NCBI GenBank assembly: GCA_033557465.1
Contig: CM066032.1
Coordinates: forward strand, 52,302,955-52,366,954
Reading direction: 5' to 3'
DNA: 64,000 bases
From: Ichthyophis bannanicus
Lineage: Eukaryota; Chordata; Amphibia; Gymnophiona; Ichthyophiidae
The notes beneath the pieces are model-generated. The model was not told where the DNA came from and searched no databases. It saw nothing but the letters and a program-made list of their open reading frames with translations. Positions 1-11,058 of the stretch are shown in pieces (positions within the stretch are counted from its first letter, which is position 1; every line of letters begins with the position of its first letter). The translations under genes were made by a program, and so were the position numbers.

Positions 1-2429
1 CTCATCCATTTTAGCTCATAGACTCATTAAGGTCATGCCTGATATTATCCACCCTGATCAGTGCGGGTTTATTCCTGGGCGGTCCACCGCGGATAATGCT
101 CGCCTCCTTTTAAATCTAATGGTGGTCGTGGAGGGTCTACAAGGTTCGCTTGTTGGGCTCTCTGTCGACGCCGAGAAAGCTTTTGACCGCCTAGAGTGGG
201 ACTTCCTGTTTCAAGTACTCCAATGGTTCGGGGTTGGGGAGACGTTTATAAGTATGGTCAGAGTGCTTTATACTTCCCCGTCGGCGCGGATCCTGATCAA
301 TGGCTCCCTCTCTGGCTCCTTTTCTCTGAATAGGGGCTCTCGACAGGGTTGCCCCTTGTCTCCCCTTTTATTTAATTTGGCCTTAGAACCTTTAGCCATT
401 CTTGTGCGGCAGTCGCAGGAGGTGCGGGGAGTAGAGGTGGCTGGCTTGCAAATAAAGCTATCAGCTTATGCGGATGACCTTTTGTTATTTCTGCAAACTG
501 ACTCCATAGGGGTGGTACTTGATATCATTGGGCAGTATTCGTTACTGTCGGGCTATAAAATCAACTGGGATAAGTCTATCGCCTTCCCGATGAATTTAGA
601 AACCTTCTCGTCATCGGTATCGCAATATCCGTTTAGGTGGGAGGCCAAAGCTATAAAATATCTTGGGGTTCGATACGGGATTTCGCTGGAAGAAACGGTA
701 GACATGAATGTTAAAGCTGTAAAGGAAATGGTCCAGGCTTTCACGCTACAATGGTCTCCCCTGCATTTGTCCTGGTGGGACAGATTGGACTCTATTAAAA
801 TGGTACTCGCCCCCAAAGTCAACTACATTTTGGAAATGATCCCTTTAGAGTTCCCCGCCAGTTTCTTTAAGTCCCTTGAGCATATTTTGTCAGATTTTCT
901 GTGGCAGGGAAAGCCCCCTAGGATTGCGTTGCACAAGCTGAAAGCGAGCAAACAGGAGAGGGTGTTGCAATTCCCCGACTTTAGGTGGTATCATGCGGCT
1001 CTCTTGATGAAGCACGGCTCCAAATGGATTGCCAATAGGGAGGAGAGTTGCAGACCTGTTTGGGTGGACGTTGAGGAAAGATGGATAGCGCCCATCCCGT
1101 TGAATTTACTAGTCGGTATGTTTTTGCCTGGGCATAAGAGGAACTTAAAGGTTCTGCAGGCCACGCAACAAGCTTTTCAGTTGTTAGACTCTCGACTGTC
1201 TTCTGGGGGCCGTGTCTCGGCCGGATCCCCGATCTGGTTTAACCCTTACTTAAAAATTGGCCGTCGTACTTTCGCATGGAAGGCTTGGCAAGACCGTGGT
1301 ATTTGGATTGTAGGGCAGTTAATTAGTGGACAGGCATGGAAATCCTTTGAGGATTTACAGGAGGAATTTGGTATTCCGGCTTTGTTGTATTTTCAGTGGA
1401 TGCAGTTAAAACATTGCCTTTCGGGTATCCCTTGTGCTCCCTCCCGTATCTCGGCTCAATGGGAGCTACTGAAGGAGGTAGAGGTGTGTCTTAGTGGGAA
1501 AAGAATCATGTCAAAGTTCTATGCCCTTCTTAGGGATAATTTAGCGCTACCCCCTATTGTTCTGGGGCACCGTTGGGAGGATGAGCTTGCTATCCCCATT
1601 CCTAGGGAGACGTGGCGCATTTTATGGGGTAGTGTAACTAGAGTTTCCAGGGCGGCTGCCCTGACGCAAACTCTTTACTTTCTACTACATAGAGCATACC
1701 TCACCCCTGATAGGGTTGTAAAGTGGGTGCCGGGGGCTCAAAATAAATGTTGGTCCTGTAATATGGCTAAGGGCACCTTTAGGCATGTGCTCTTTGAGTG
1801 TTCCTTTGTTCAGAGATACTGGTTTTCAGTCTGGGACAAGATTAGCAGAGTTTTGGGACTCCAGTCTCCTTTGAGGTGGGAAACAGTCATTCTTCGCTCT
1901 TGTGCGCATGGGCTTGAGTTGGAAAGGAAGAAGACCTTCCTATTCAACTTTATGATGGCAATTGCGCTCAAGTTGATAGTAACTAACTGGAAGGATCTGT
2001 CGAAACTGGAAAGCCTGCATTGGTGGAACTTAGTCTGCCTTTACTCTAGTTACGAGAAGGCGCAGGAGAAACGAGAAGCCCTCTGGAGACTGGGTAGCAG
2101 AAGTCGGCAGACCCGAGGGCGTTTATCTTGGGATGAGCAAGTATTTTCCAAATGGTCTTATCTAGATGTATATTCTGCTAGGGCAAGGTGCAGCTTTTAC
2201 TGTTAACCATACCTTCCTGGTGGCTATTGCTTTAGCTACAGGAAGGATTGCTTGGATGGGGGGGCAAGGGATCGCAGGAGGATGGGGGGGGGAGAGGGAG
2301 GGTTGGGAGGTGGTTGGGTTGCGGGAGTTTTGCAATCTGTAAATGTGTTGCTGTGTGATGATAGTTTGTTTTCCTGTGTGTTGTTGTATTGTTGGAAAAT
2401 ATAAAAATAAAACTAAAAAAAAAAAAAAA
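1..2429 (+). mobile_element. L1/Tx1-type LINE, 3' half, left edge outside window
   Basis: This is the 3' part of a non-LTR retrotransposon. It holds an uninterrupted reverse-transcriptase frame, a short 3' UTR with a G-rich stretch (about 2256-2330), an AATAAA at 2406-2411 and a 15-nt poly(A) at 2415-2429. A poly(A) tail and an L1-like RT point to the L1/Tx1 group rather than CR1 or L2. Downstream, from 2431, a DIRS RT frame resumes directly, so the LINE appears to have inserted into the DIRS coding region. The other target-site copy lies outside the window. Confidence 0.85.
2..2206 (+). CDS. L1/Tx1-type ORF2 protein, C-terminal part (RT plus zf-RVT)
   Basis: The frame is open from base 2, so the true start is left of the window; the first internal Met is at 35. 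It encodes the reverse transcriptase that copies LINE RNA at the nicked target. Visible RT blocks are the finger motif DQCGFIPGRS, motif A with VDAEKAFDRLEW, motif B with SRQGCPLSPLLFN, and motif C with the catalytic YADD. Near residues 575-610 a Cys/His cluster (CWSCNMAKGTFRHVLFEC) matches the zf-RVT domain found C-terminal to RT in L1/Tx1 elements. There is no stop or frameshift across more than 720 codons, unlike most neighbouring elements, so this insertion is probably young. The endonuclease domain, expected upstream, is not in the window. Confidence 0.88.
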   Translation, partial: SSILAHRLIKVMPDIIHPDQCGFIPGRSTADNARLLLNLMVVVEGLQGSLVGLSVDAEKAFDRLEWDFLFQVLQWFGVGETFISMVRVLYTSPSARILINGSLSGSFSLNRGSRQGCPLSPLLFNLALEPLAILVRQSQEVRGVEVAGLQIKLSAYADDLLLFLQTDSIGVVLDIIGQYSLLSGYKINWDKSIAFPMNLETFSSSVSQYPFRWEAKAIKYLGVRYGISLEETVDMNVKAVKEMVQAFTLQWSPLHLSWWDRLDSIKMVLAPKVNYILEMIPLEFPASFFKSLEHILSDFLWQGKPPRIALHKLKASKQERVLQFPDFRWYHAALLMKHGSKWIANREESCRPVWVDVEERWIAPIPLNLLVGMFLPGHKRNLKVLQATQQAFQLLDSRLSSGGRVSAGSPIWFNPYLKIGRRTFAWKAWQDRGIWIVGQLISGQAWKSFEDLQEEFGIPALLYFQWMQLKHCLSGIPCAPSRISAQWELLKEVEVCLSGKRIMSKFYALLRDNLALPPIVLGHRWEDELAIPIPRETWRILWGSVTRVSRAAALTQTLYFLLHRAYLTPDRVVKWVPGAQNKCWSCNMAKGTFRHVLFECSFVQRYWFSVWDKISRVLGLQSPLRWETVILRSCAHGLELERKKTFLFNFMMAIALKLIVTNWKDLSKLESLHWWNLVCLYSSYEKAQEKREALWRLGSRSRQTRGRLSWDEQVFSKWSYLDVYSARARCSFYC

Positions 2430-2432
2430 GAG

Positions 2433-4840
2433 ACGACCAACAGCATTTCCTACGGTTTGCAATACTGTGTCAGGACTTCCAGTTTTGTGCAATGCCCTTC
2501 GGCCTGGCCTCGGCTCCATGCACCTTTTCCAAGGTTATGGTAGTGGTCGCAGCAGCTCTGTGCAAATGGGGAATCCAAATGCATCCTTATCTGGACGACT
2601 GGTTGATTCAGGTGGGCTCCCTGTTGGAAGTGCGTCAAGCAGTGGCTCAAGTAGTTTCTTTCCTTGAGAATCTCTGATGAGTGGTCAATATGTCCAAGAG
2701 CCATCTTCATCTGTCCCAGCAACTAGAGTTTCTAGGAGCCCACTTCGACACCGTGCAGGGGAAAGTCTTCTTGACAAGAGAGCGGCTTCGCAAATTCACG
2801 GGCTTGCTTCATTTGTTTCTTTTTCAGACAGCTCCGAGGGTCTGGGATTACCTTCAAGTCCTGGGGTCCATGGCAGCCACTATCGAAGTTGTGCCTTGGG
2901 CCAGAGCGCACATGAGGGAGCTTCAGAGGTTTCTCCTTTCACGCTGGTCACCTGTGTCAAAAGTCTATAACATCCGGCTTCCGCTCCTCCCGGAAACTCT
3001 ATGCAGCCTCCAGTGGTGGCTGGCGCCCTGTCATCTCCTCAGGGGTGTTTCCCTAGAGAACCCTCATTGGGTCCTAGTAACACAGATGCGAGTATCTATG
3101 GGTGGGATGCTCTCTGCCAGCATCAGTCGATGAAGGGTATTTGGTCGATTCATGAATCGCACTGGTCCATAAATCGACTGGAAGCATGAGCGGTTCGCCT
3201 CGCCCTAAGTCATTTTCTGCCTCTTCTCAAAGATCAGGTGGTACGGGTTCTATGCAACAACACAACAACAATGACATATATCAACTGCCAGGACAGCACC
3301 AAGTCCCTAAGTGTAGTCAGGGAAATGTCCTTTCTCCTTCCCTGGGCAGAGGCACATCTGCAGACTCTCTCGGCACAGCATATCGCCAGGGTGGACAACT
3401 TTCAGGCTGATTTCCCCAGTCGACATGCTCTTGATCCCGGAGAATGGGAGCTAGCCCCTTGGGCATTTCAGAAGATTTTGCGAGCATGGGGCAACCGGTA
3501 ATGGATCTAATGGCGACATCAGTGAATGCCAAGGTACCGGAATTTTTCAGTCGCAGGAGGGAGTTTCAGTCCTCTGGATTGGATGCCCTGGCTCAACCAT
3601 GGCCACAGGAGGCTCTGCTGTACATCTTTCCCCCATGGGTACTAATCGGCAAAGTGCTTCGGAGAGTTCTCGCACACCGGGGGAGAGTGATCCTAATAAC
3701 TCTGGACTGTCCTTGGAGGCCCTGGTATGTGGACCTAATCTGCTTAATGCAAGTCCTGCCCCAGCCTCTAGGGTCTTGCCGGGGGCTATTACATCAGGGT
3801 CCAATTGTGATGGACGATCTGGCTCCTTACACGCTTATGGCCTGGCTCTTGAACACTGCTGCCTAAGCGAGAAAGGTTACTCGAGTCGCGTGGTCATGAC
3901 CCTTCTGAAGGTGCACCACCCTTCGACTTTGCTAGCATATTCCTGCATTTGGCAAGTCTTCGAGTCCTGGTGCACGCGGCACTGTATCTCTCCTTGGTGG
4001 TCGGGAATCCCGAATATCCTTACCTTCCTCCAGGATGGCCTGGATAAAGATTTAGCCTTGGGGGTCTCTTCGGTTTCAAGTAGCGGCATTAGCTTGTTTC
4101 AGAGGCCCTGTTGGGGGTTGCTCTGTAGCGTCCCACATGGATGTGACCCGTTTCCTTAAAGCAGCTAATGTAGTCCAACCACTGGTTCGCACTCCGGTAT
4201 CAACATGGGATCTGTCCCTCGTCCTAAAAGTCTTGATGCAGGCGCCTTTTGAGCCGCTTAAACATATCACGTTGAGAGATTTGACACGTAAGGCAGTGTT
4301 TCTAGTAGACATAACTTCGGCACAAAGGGTATCCAAAATACAAGCAATTTCATGCAGGGATCCCTATCTTGCCTTCTTGAAAGAAGGAGTTTTCTTGCGT
4401 ACTATTTCTTCGTTCCTTCCAAAAGTACTTATGCCTTTTCATATCAATGAGCCAATTTTCCTACCCTGTTTTTCTGAGGATCAGTGTAGGGCAAGAATAA
4501 GGGACTCCGTTCTCTGGATCTCGGCAGGATCCTTCGTAGGTATCTTCGAGTGACAAATTCTTTCTGTACATCTGATCACCTTTTCGTACTTTTTGAGGGA
4601 CCCCGTAAGGGTCAAGCTGCTTCCAAACGCACGGTCTCTCACTGGTTGTGGTTAGCAATTGAATCTGCATACATCCTTAAGTGAAAATCTGTCCCTCTCA
4701 GTCTTTGGGCGGACTCTACACGGGCGCAAGCTACACCTTGGGTGGAGCGCTCTCACGTTCATCCTCTTGATATCTGCAGGGCAGCCCCCTGGTCCTCCCT
4801 GTCCACTTTTGTGCGTCATTATTGGCTCGATATTCAATCT
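2433..4840 (+). pseudogene. DIRS RT / RNase H / tyrosine recombinase, broken
   Basis: The RT fragment has AMPFGLASAP and YLDDWLIQ, the DIRS form of motifs B' and C, and stops at about 2677. Another frame (2681-3133) continues the RT connection domain. RNase H follows at 3238-3501, with CNNTTTMTYIN and a conserved AEAHLQTLSA segment. The recombinase region (about 3880-4840) carries the box-I arginine in TSAQRVSK, and in another frame DICRAAPWSS and TFVRHYWLD, containing the box-II arginine and the tyrosine. At least four frame changes or stops separate these pieces, so no functional polyprotein is made. No further enzyme domain was recognised between RNase H and the recombinase. Confidence 0.75.
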
Positions 4841-4929
4841 CGGGAAGAGGTGCAGTTTGGGGCAAAGGTTGTCTCGATGGCTGTATCTTCCCAAGCAAAG
4901 AGCAGATAGCTTGGGTACTTCCCGCTTGT

Positions 4930-5331
4930 CTGGTCTAGCAGGATATACTGGAAGGGGAAATTTTAACTTACTATTAATTTCCTTTCCTGGAAGAATCCTG
5001 CTAGACCAGTCCAGGACCCTCCCTATTCTGGACATCTGGTTCAGAGGTGTATTGCTGAGGAGCCAAAACTTTGCAGTGGAGCGTTATTGCCTCTTGTATT
5101 TAGTATGGTTTCTATTTTCCTTAGTTTTTGGTTCATGGTTACATCAGTTTGAGTATGGCTTTTTACACTACTGGAGCGCCCTCTACTGGGTTCAGCTACA
5201 TATTACCAGGGCGCAGCCAATGAGGCTGCTGGTAGTTTTTTTCTATTTCTCTGTCTCCAACATCTGCTGGTAGGGGGACTAAACCTGCTTGTCTGGACTG
5301 GTCTAGCAGGATTCCAGGAAAGGAAATTAAT
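4930..5331. repeat. DIRS terminal and internal complementary inverted repeats
   Basis: The 15-mer CTGGTCTAGCAGGAT at 4930-4944 has a perfect inverted copy at 4995-5009. A longer stretch of about 40 nt at 4972-5013 is inverted with few differences at 5294-5331. Such palindromic blocks at the 3' end are expected for DIRS elements, where inverted termini and an internal complementary region template a circular intermediate. The arrangement is seen directly; the replication role is family knowledge. Confidence 0.75.
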
Positions 5332-5375
5332 GGTAAGTGAAAATTTCCCCAAGGCTGCGTATGCCTTGTAGGGCT

Positions 5376-6130
5376 ATACAAATTTATTTATTTATTTAAC
5401 AATTTTTCTATACCACTTTTATTGTATTCAAAGCGGTTTTCATTGAACAGTAACAATGAACATTACATAGAACAAGTTTGCTAAACATGGAGAGAGGGAA
5501 ACATTGAACAGTAACAAGGAACATTACATAGAACAAGGTCATTAAACTTGAAGATAAAGGGATTAACATGTTATTTACATGATTCTTGTCACAGGTTGTG
5601 GGGTGTTGTTATTAGATGATAGGGATTGAGCCAGGTTATAAATACTGGTTGTTGTAGATGGGGTCAGATTTTATTGTAGTGGTGGTTATGTTTCATGTAT
5701 TGGTTCTGCTTCTGGTCCATAGTACTCCAAAAAGAGGTGTGTCTTTAAGGTTTTACGAAAGTCCCATGTCACTGGTAGTTCTTATTCTTTCTGGGAGTGC
5801 GTTCCAGAGAGATGATGCATATATTGAGAAGGCTCTGTGATAGGTTTACTGTTTTGCTTTAGTTTTGTTCTTAGGTATTATTAGTAGGTTTTTATTGTTA
5901 TTCCTTTTTATTCTGTGTTCAGGGTCTTTGCTGATAAGTATTTGGAGTATTGGTGGTGATAGCTGGTGTAGGATTTTGAAAATAGGATGGTTTTGTATTT
6001 ACTTCTGGTGATTATGAGGAGCCAGTGGAGTTGCTCCAATGTTGGGGTTATGTGGCTGGTTCTTGTAGTACCCATTATGATGTGGGCTGTGGTGTTTTGT
6101 AGTAGTTGCAGAGGATAAATGGATTGGGTT
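5376..6130 (-). mobile_element. L2-like LINE, 3' fragment
   Basis: Read on the minus strand, 6120-5640 resembles the last part of an L2-type RT polyprotein (a WNALPE-like segment), with frame breaks. The fragment ends at 5384-5400 in a tail with the repeated AAATAAAT unit, after an AAAGCGG...TATAGAAA segment. The same tail ends other L2-like copies and the SINEs in this window. It abuts the DIRS end on one side and a second L2 copy on the other. Confidence 0.65.
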
Positions 6131-6733
6131 GGTAGACCTTGATAAATAAATCAATAAATATTGTAACATCATCTAACAGTATTTCTATACCGCCTTATCT
6201 TACAATCAAGGTGGTATCACAGCAAAACAATCAAAGGAAGTGATAGTGTTTTTCATGCAGTGAGGGTTATATCGTGCTTTGTGTGTAAGATGTGTTGTGT
6301 GTTTGATTAGGTTGAGCTATGTACATTGTGCGCTATGATACACCGTGTGCTATAATACATTCTTCTATACATTTAGTGTTAAGAAACATCATGTGCCATT
6401 ATACATTCTCTTATCAGTGGGTCGGGGGGGTATGTTGGTTGTTCCTGGTAGTTGGGTCATGTGACGTGCCCATAGTGTTCTACGAACAGCGTTGTCTTCA
6501 GCTGTTTGCGAAAGTCTTTGAGGTCCGTCGTTGATCGACTGGGAGGGTGTTCCAGATTGTTGGGGCGGCCAGAGAGAGTGCTCTTTCTGTGGTGTCCTTG
6601 TGTGTTTTTCTGAAGTCTCTAGGGGTGTTGACTCGGTTGGAGGTTCCTTTTCTTCTTGGGCGTGTGCTGGTGTCTGATTGTATGAGGGTGTGCAGGCTGT
6701 TGGCTGAAGTGTGTTGTTTGATCTTAAATATGT

Positions 6734-9490
6734 TTATGATTGTTTGTATTGGCTGCGTGAACTGATTGGGAGCCAGTGTAGGTCTTTCAGAACAGGTGTG
6801 ATGTGCTCATGTCTTGTTGATCCAGTTATTATGCGGGCCGCCGTGTTTTGTGCTAGTTGTAGTGGTTTGAGTGTTTGTTTTGCTAGTCCAAGGTAGATTG
6901 GGTTGCAGAAGTCCAGTAAGGGGGTTATTAGAGCTTGCCATACAGTACGGAAGTGCTCAGTGGCGAGGAGGGGTTTAAGTCTTCTGATGAGTCTCATCTT
7001 GTAGTATGCATTTTTGATTGTTTTGCTTACGTGTGACTTGAGATTCAGTTCATTGTCCAGGGTCACTCCGAGGTATTTTACTTCCAATTTTATTGGTATG
7101 GTTGTGTTTTGTATCTTGATGTCCGGTGGGTGGATGAAGTCTGGGTTACGAGTGATGATTAGTGCCTCAGTCTTGCTGTAGTTGATTGTAAGGTTGTTGT
7201 TTTGACACCATATTGTCATTTGTGTGAGGCAGTTTGTTATTTTAGAGTAGTCCGGATCGTCAACTGAGATAGGTGTGTATATCATGGTATCGTCTGCATA
7301 GATTGTATATTGGATGCTGTTCTTTTTCAGGATGTCGCATATTGGCTGGATGTAGATGTTAAACAGTAGTGCTGAGAGTGCGGATCCTTGTGGTACTCCT
7401 TGGAGGACTTTTATGGGTCGAGAGGTGTTGTGGTCTACCTTGACCTCTATCTGCCTGTCGGTTAGGTATGAGTGGAGCCATTTTAAGGTGGGACCATGTA
7501 GCCCAATGTTTTTTAGTCTTTCCAGGAGCGTTTTGTGGTCTACTGTGTTGAATGCTGAAGAGATGTCAATGAAGATCATTATGATTCCATTCTTAGTGTT
7601 GTCTATGATTCAGAGGATGCTGTCGAAGAGGTCAATCAGTAATGTTTCGACTCCATGGTTGGGGCGAAAGCCGTGTTGGTTGTCATCCAGTGGTGCATGG
7701 TTGTCAATGTGTTCTTGTAGTTGGTGTTGTACTGTTTTTTCGATGATTTTTGCCAGAAAGGGTATGCTGGATATTGGTCGGTATGCTGCTGGGTTGTTCT
7801 TGTCGAGAGTTGTTTTCTTTGGGATCGGTCTTACTGTGGCGAGCTTTAGTTGATTTGGGATGACTCCTTGAGTGAGGGAGTTGTGCACTATGTTGTGTAT
7901 GATGTGGAGGAAGCTTGATTTGGTGGCTTTGATCCATGACACTGGGCAAGGGTCTGTGGGAGCGGTGCGTGTATTGATTGTGGAGATGATGTGAGAGAGC
8001 TGCTCTGTTGATGGTGAGCAGAATGTGTCCCAGGTCTTGGAGTGTGAGATAGATGTAGTGGGTGCGCTGGGTCTTGTTTGCTCTGCAGAGTGAAATTTTT
8101 CCTTGATGTGGTCAGCAAATTTTTGCGGGTCTATTTGTACTTCGTCCTCTGTCTTTTGCTCTTTTGTGAGGATTTTCACGATTTTGAATAGCTCTCTGGG
8201 TTTGTTGATGGAGGTATTTATCATGTTTGTATGGTATTCTCTCTTTGATTGGTTGATGTGTTCATTGTATTGCTTTTGCTTTGTTAGGTATAGTTGCTGG
8301 TTTTCAGATGCCTTGGTCTTTCTCCATCTCCATTCTATCTTTCTGAGTTCCCTTTTTTCTTGTCGTATGGTTTGTGAGTACCACGGCTTGTGTTGTAGCT
8401 TGTTGTGACGGTGTTTCTTGGGTCTAGCATCTATTGCTTTGGCGGCGTTAGATAGAGTGCTGTTCCAGTTGGTGATTTGAGCCTCCAGGTAATCTGTTAC
8501 TATGGTAAGTTGTTGTATCGTGTCTTGTAGGAATGTGTCCCTGTCGAAGTTCTTGAATTGTCTTTGTGTGGGTGTGTTGTTTGAGCGTTTGTTTAGATTG
8601 TCTTTTTGTAGTAGCATCTTTATCTCAATTATGTAGTGGTCTGACCAAGGAACTGGGGTGATGGTGGGTTTTGATATTAGACCTCTCGATGTTAGGTCAT
8701 TGGTTAAGAAGATGAGGTCTGGGGATGATCTGCGTTTGTGCGTGGGGGCATCGACTATTTGGGTGAACTGAAGTGAAGTCATTGCTTGAAGGAAAGCTTC
8801 TGCATCTTTGGTGTTGGTGGACTTGAGGTTGAAGTCTCCCAGCAGTAACGTGGGTTTGTTGGTTGCAGTGATAGCGCAGACTGCTTCGAGCGTTGAGGCT
8901 AGTTCGTCGGGTGAAGCTCTGGGTGCTCTGTAGGTTAGGTAGAGTACTATGTGTTTGTTCTCGATGCCGATTGTGTTACATTGTTGTGTGTCAGTGAAAC
9001 TCAGAGCTTTGAACCTTAGGTTCTTTTTTGCAATTATCAAGACTCCTCCTCCACGCTTGTGGGTGCGTGGGTAGTTGTATGCTGTGTATGTGTCTGGCAC
9101 CAATTGATTGAGTAGTACATTGTCGGTGGGATTGAGCCATGTCTCTGTGATGCAATGTATGTCGGGCTGAATGTCTTCTATGTGGTCTGCTATTGTTTGT
9201 ATCTTGTTACATATGGACCTGGCGTTTATGAGCTCTATTGTTGCATGCTTTGAGGCATTTGTTGTTTCGTGTGTTTCCTTTGAACTAGTGTGAGAGTTTG
9301 ATTTGTGTTTGGTTTGTCTTTTTGTCCCTGGTGTTCTGTGAGTGTCATTATGCGTGTACTGTGGTTCTATGTATGTCCAAGTGGTTGCTGGGTGCCATGG
9401 TAAGTTGGAGTGTGGGTAGTGGTAGTGTGTGGTTGTTGGCAGGAGTTGTGTGATGAGGAGGCTGAGTGGGAGAAAGAATGTTGCGTGCAT
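6734..9490 (-). pseudogene. L2-like ORF2: APE endonuclease plus reverse transcriptase, one nonsense codon
   Basis: The frame beginning at 9490 encodes an AP-endonuclease-like domain with ELINARSICNK, the TETWL block, GDFNLKS and a terminal PWSDHYI, the usual EN catalytic signatures. The RT part follows with PVSWIK, NPAAYRPISSIP and QHGFRPNHG. A TGA at 7610-7612 interrupts the frame just before motif A (IDISSAFNTVDH). The same frame then continues through GVPQGSALSALLFN and YADD to 6734. Past 6734 the C-terminal segment continues in another frame (ALSLAAPTIWNTLP), with a further break near 6510. The element is therefore close to intact but not functional as it stands. Confidence 0.8.
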
Positions 9491-9688
9491 GTTGATTTTT
9501 GTGAAGTCCCGTTAGTGTTTTACTTGCGTTTCTGATGTCTTTTACTTCCGTCTGCTCTCTGTTGATTTCTTCTGTGGTACTGTCGGCGTGGCTGTGTCTT
9601 TTGTTTGGACTCCTGCTCGCCTTCATGCCGTGCCTAAGGGCCATGCCAAAGGGCCCTCTGGTGAGGCCCTCAGGCGCGTGCGCGCCCT

Positions 9689-10272
9689 GCAGGGACGCCG
9701 CTTTTATGTGGGGCCGGCTGCTGCTGCTTTTGCTCCCACTGCCCCGATTGGGCAGGAGCTGTTGGTGAATCAGCGGAGGTGATGTGTCCGGGTAGCGACT
9801 CCCTGGGAGCAGGGACGTCGCTTTTATGTGGGGCCGGCTGCTGCTGCTTTTGCTCCCACTGCCCCGATTGGGCAAGAGCTGTTGGTGACTCAGCGGAGGT
9901 GATGTGTCCGGGCAGCGACTCCCTGGGAGCAGGGATGCTGCTTTTATGTGGGGCCGGCTGCTGCTGCTGCTTTTGCTCCCACTGCCCCGATTGGTCAGGA
10001 GCTGTTGGTGACTCAGTGGAGGTGATGTGTCCAGCAGCGGCTCCCTGGGAGCAGGGATGCTGCTTTTATGTGGGGCCGGCTGCTGCTGCTTTTGCTACCA
10101 CTGCCCCGATTGGGCAGGAGCTGTTGGTGACTCAGTGGAGGTGATGTGTCCGGGCAGCGGCTCCCTGGGAGCAGGGACGTTGCTTTTATGTGGGGCCGGC
10201 TGCTGCTGCTTTTGCTCCCACTGCCCCGATTGGGCAGGAGCTGTTGGTGACTCAGCGGAGGTGATGTGTCCG
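9689..10272 (-). repeat. Five ~120-bp tandem monomers at the 5' end of the L2-like LINE
   Basis: A GC-rich unit starts at 9689, 9809, 9929, 10051 and 10171. The units are 120, 120, 122 and 120 bp, and the last is a partial unit of about 102 bp. Each contains a run of CTG triplets, a CCCCGATTGG block and a GGTGATGTGTCC block. One unit has an extra CTG, and another differs in CAGCAGC. The array lies immediately upstream of the LINE coding region on its transcribed strand. Tandem 5' monomers of this sort act as promoters in some LINEs such as mouse L1; a promoter role here is inference. Confidence 0.8.
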
Positions 10273-10289
10273 CCTCCCTCCTCCCCTTT

Positions 10290-10800
10290 CTCGGAATGCT
10301 TTTGGCTATAACAGCCTCTCTGATCTCACTTTTAAACTTTGCCAGCAGTTGTTTGTCCTTCCTTCCACCTTTCTAAAAGCATGGAATACATCTGGTCCAA
10401 GCTTCCAAGATAGTATTTTCAAACAACACCCAGGCTTGATGTAAGTAAATCATTAAGCTTTGCAGCTGCTCCTTTTAGTTTTCTCTTAACAGTTTTTCTC
10501 ATTTTATCATAGTCTCCCTTTTGAAAGTTAAATGATAGCACCATAGATTTCCTTGCTGTCCTCCTTCCATTTATTAAATCAAATGTGATTAAACTATAAT
10601 CACTTTTGCCAAGTGTCCCCAACACCCTCATCTCTCACACCAGACTCTGCATTCCACTAAGGATTAGGTCTACAACAGCTCCCGCTTGTATCAGTTCCTG
10701 AACTGCCTGCTTCATGAAGCTGTCATTTATATCATCTAGAAACCCTATCTCCCTAGTATGTCCTGATGTGACATTAATCCAGTCAGTATTGCTTTCTGCG
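10290..10800 (-). pseudogene. CR1-like LINE fragment (end of endonuclease and linker)
   Basis: Minus-strand translation gives the C-terminal part of a CR1 endonuclease (DWINVTSGHTREI, then VVDLILSG), a DHS-like block changed to SDYSLITFDL, and then the FNFQKGDYDKMRK linker. These match the endonuclease-linker boundary of the intact CR1 at 52.0-54.5 kb. The fragment lacks both element ends and is interrupted by stops. It faces the plus-strand CR1 that begins at about 11059. Confidence 0.7.
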
Positions 10801-11058
10801 GTCATGAAGATTTTGTTTTTGAAGATCAAACTGACATAGCTGGTTTCCATAGCTAGGCTTTGAAGCAATAGATTTAAAGTACAGTGTTCTGACAGCCATA
10901 GAACAACCACAGGGTTTTTGGCTTTGCCTGAGAGGGTAATGTTCTACCTTAGGCCAGAGCCTCTGGTACAGTAAGTCCTTCCATAAAACCATCGGTCTTC
11001 TTCACACCCGAAAAGTAATCCATATACCATACCTGGAGCATCTCCAGAGAAGAGCAGT
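10801..11058. other. Short unassigned segment between two LINE fragments
   Basis: About 260 bp that I cannot assign to a family. A minus-strand frame gives a weakly coding-looking peptide (EGLTVPEALA), but it is broken by a stop and is too short to classify. It may be part of another decayed repeat. Confidence 0.3.

Larger units (their letters stand above)
2431..5375 (+). mobile_element. DIRS-like tyrosine-recombinase retrotransposon, 5' part cut off by LINE insertion
   Basis: DIRS elements encode gag, RT, RNase H and a tyrosine recombinase instead of a DDE integrase. The order here is RT palm (2433-2676), RNase H (about 2680-3500), then a tyrosine recombinase region (about 3880-4840). The element ends in a non-coding region with inverted repeats typical of DIRS termini and the internal complementary region. 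Several stops and frameshifts break the coding region. The N-terminal RT and gag parts must lie left of the LINE and outside the window. Confidence 0.8.
6140..10272 (-). mobile_element. L2-like LINE, near full length, with 5' monomer array
   Basis: On the minus strand this reads 5' monomers (10272-9689), a short 5' UTR, a long ORF with APE-type endonuclease then RT (9490-6734 and beyond in another frame), and a 3' tail near 6140-6210 with the GGTATAGAAA and AAATAAAT signature. The order EN, RT and a microsatellite-like tail without poly(A) fits the L2/CR1/jockey assemblage. The RT sequence looks more L2-like than CR1-like, judging by a motif A of MIFIDISSAFNTVDH. Confidence 0.8.

Noticed and set aside
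9348..9875. Long minus-strand frame across the tandem repeats as a protein gene
   Set aside because: The frame is open because 120-bp units keep phase; the residues repeat with the monomer, and it shows no domain.
9689..10272. CRISPR-like array
   Set aside because: The units are contiguous, about 120 bp and without unique spacers; the context is a LINE 5' end.
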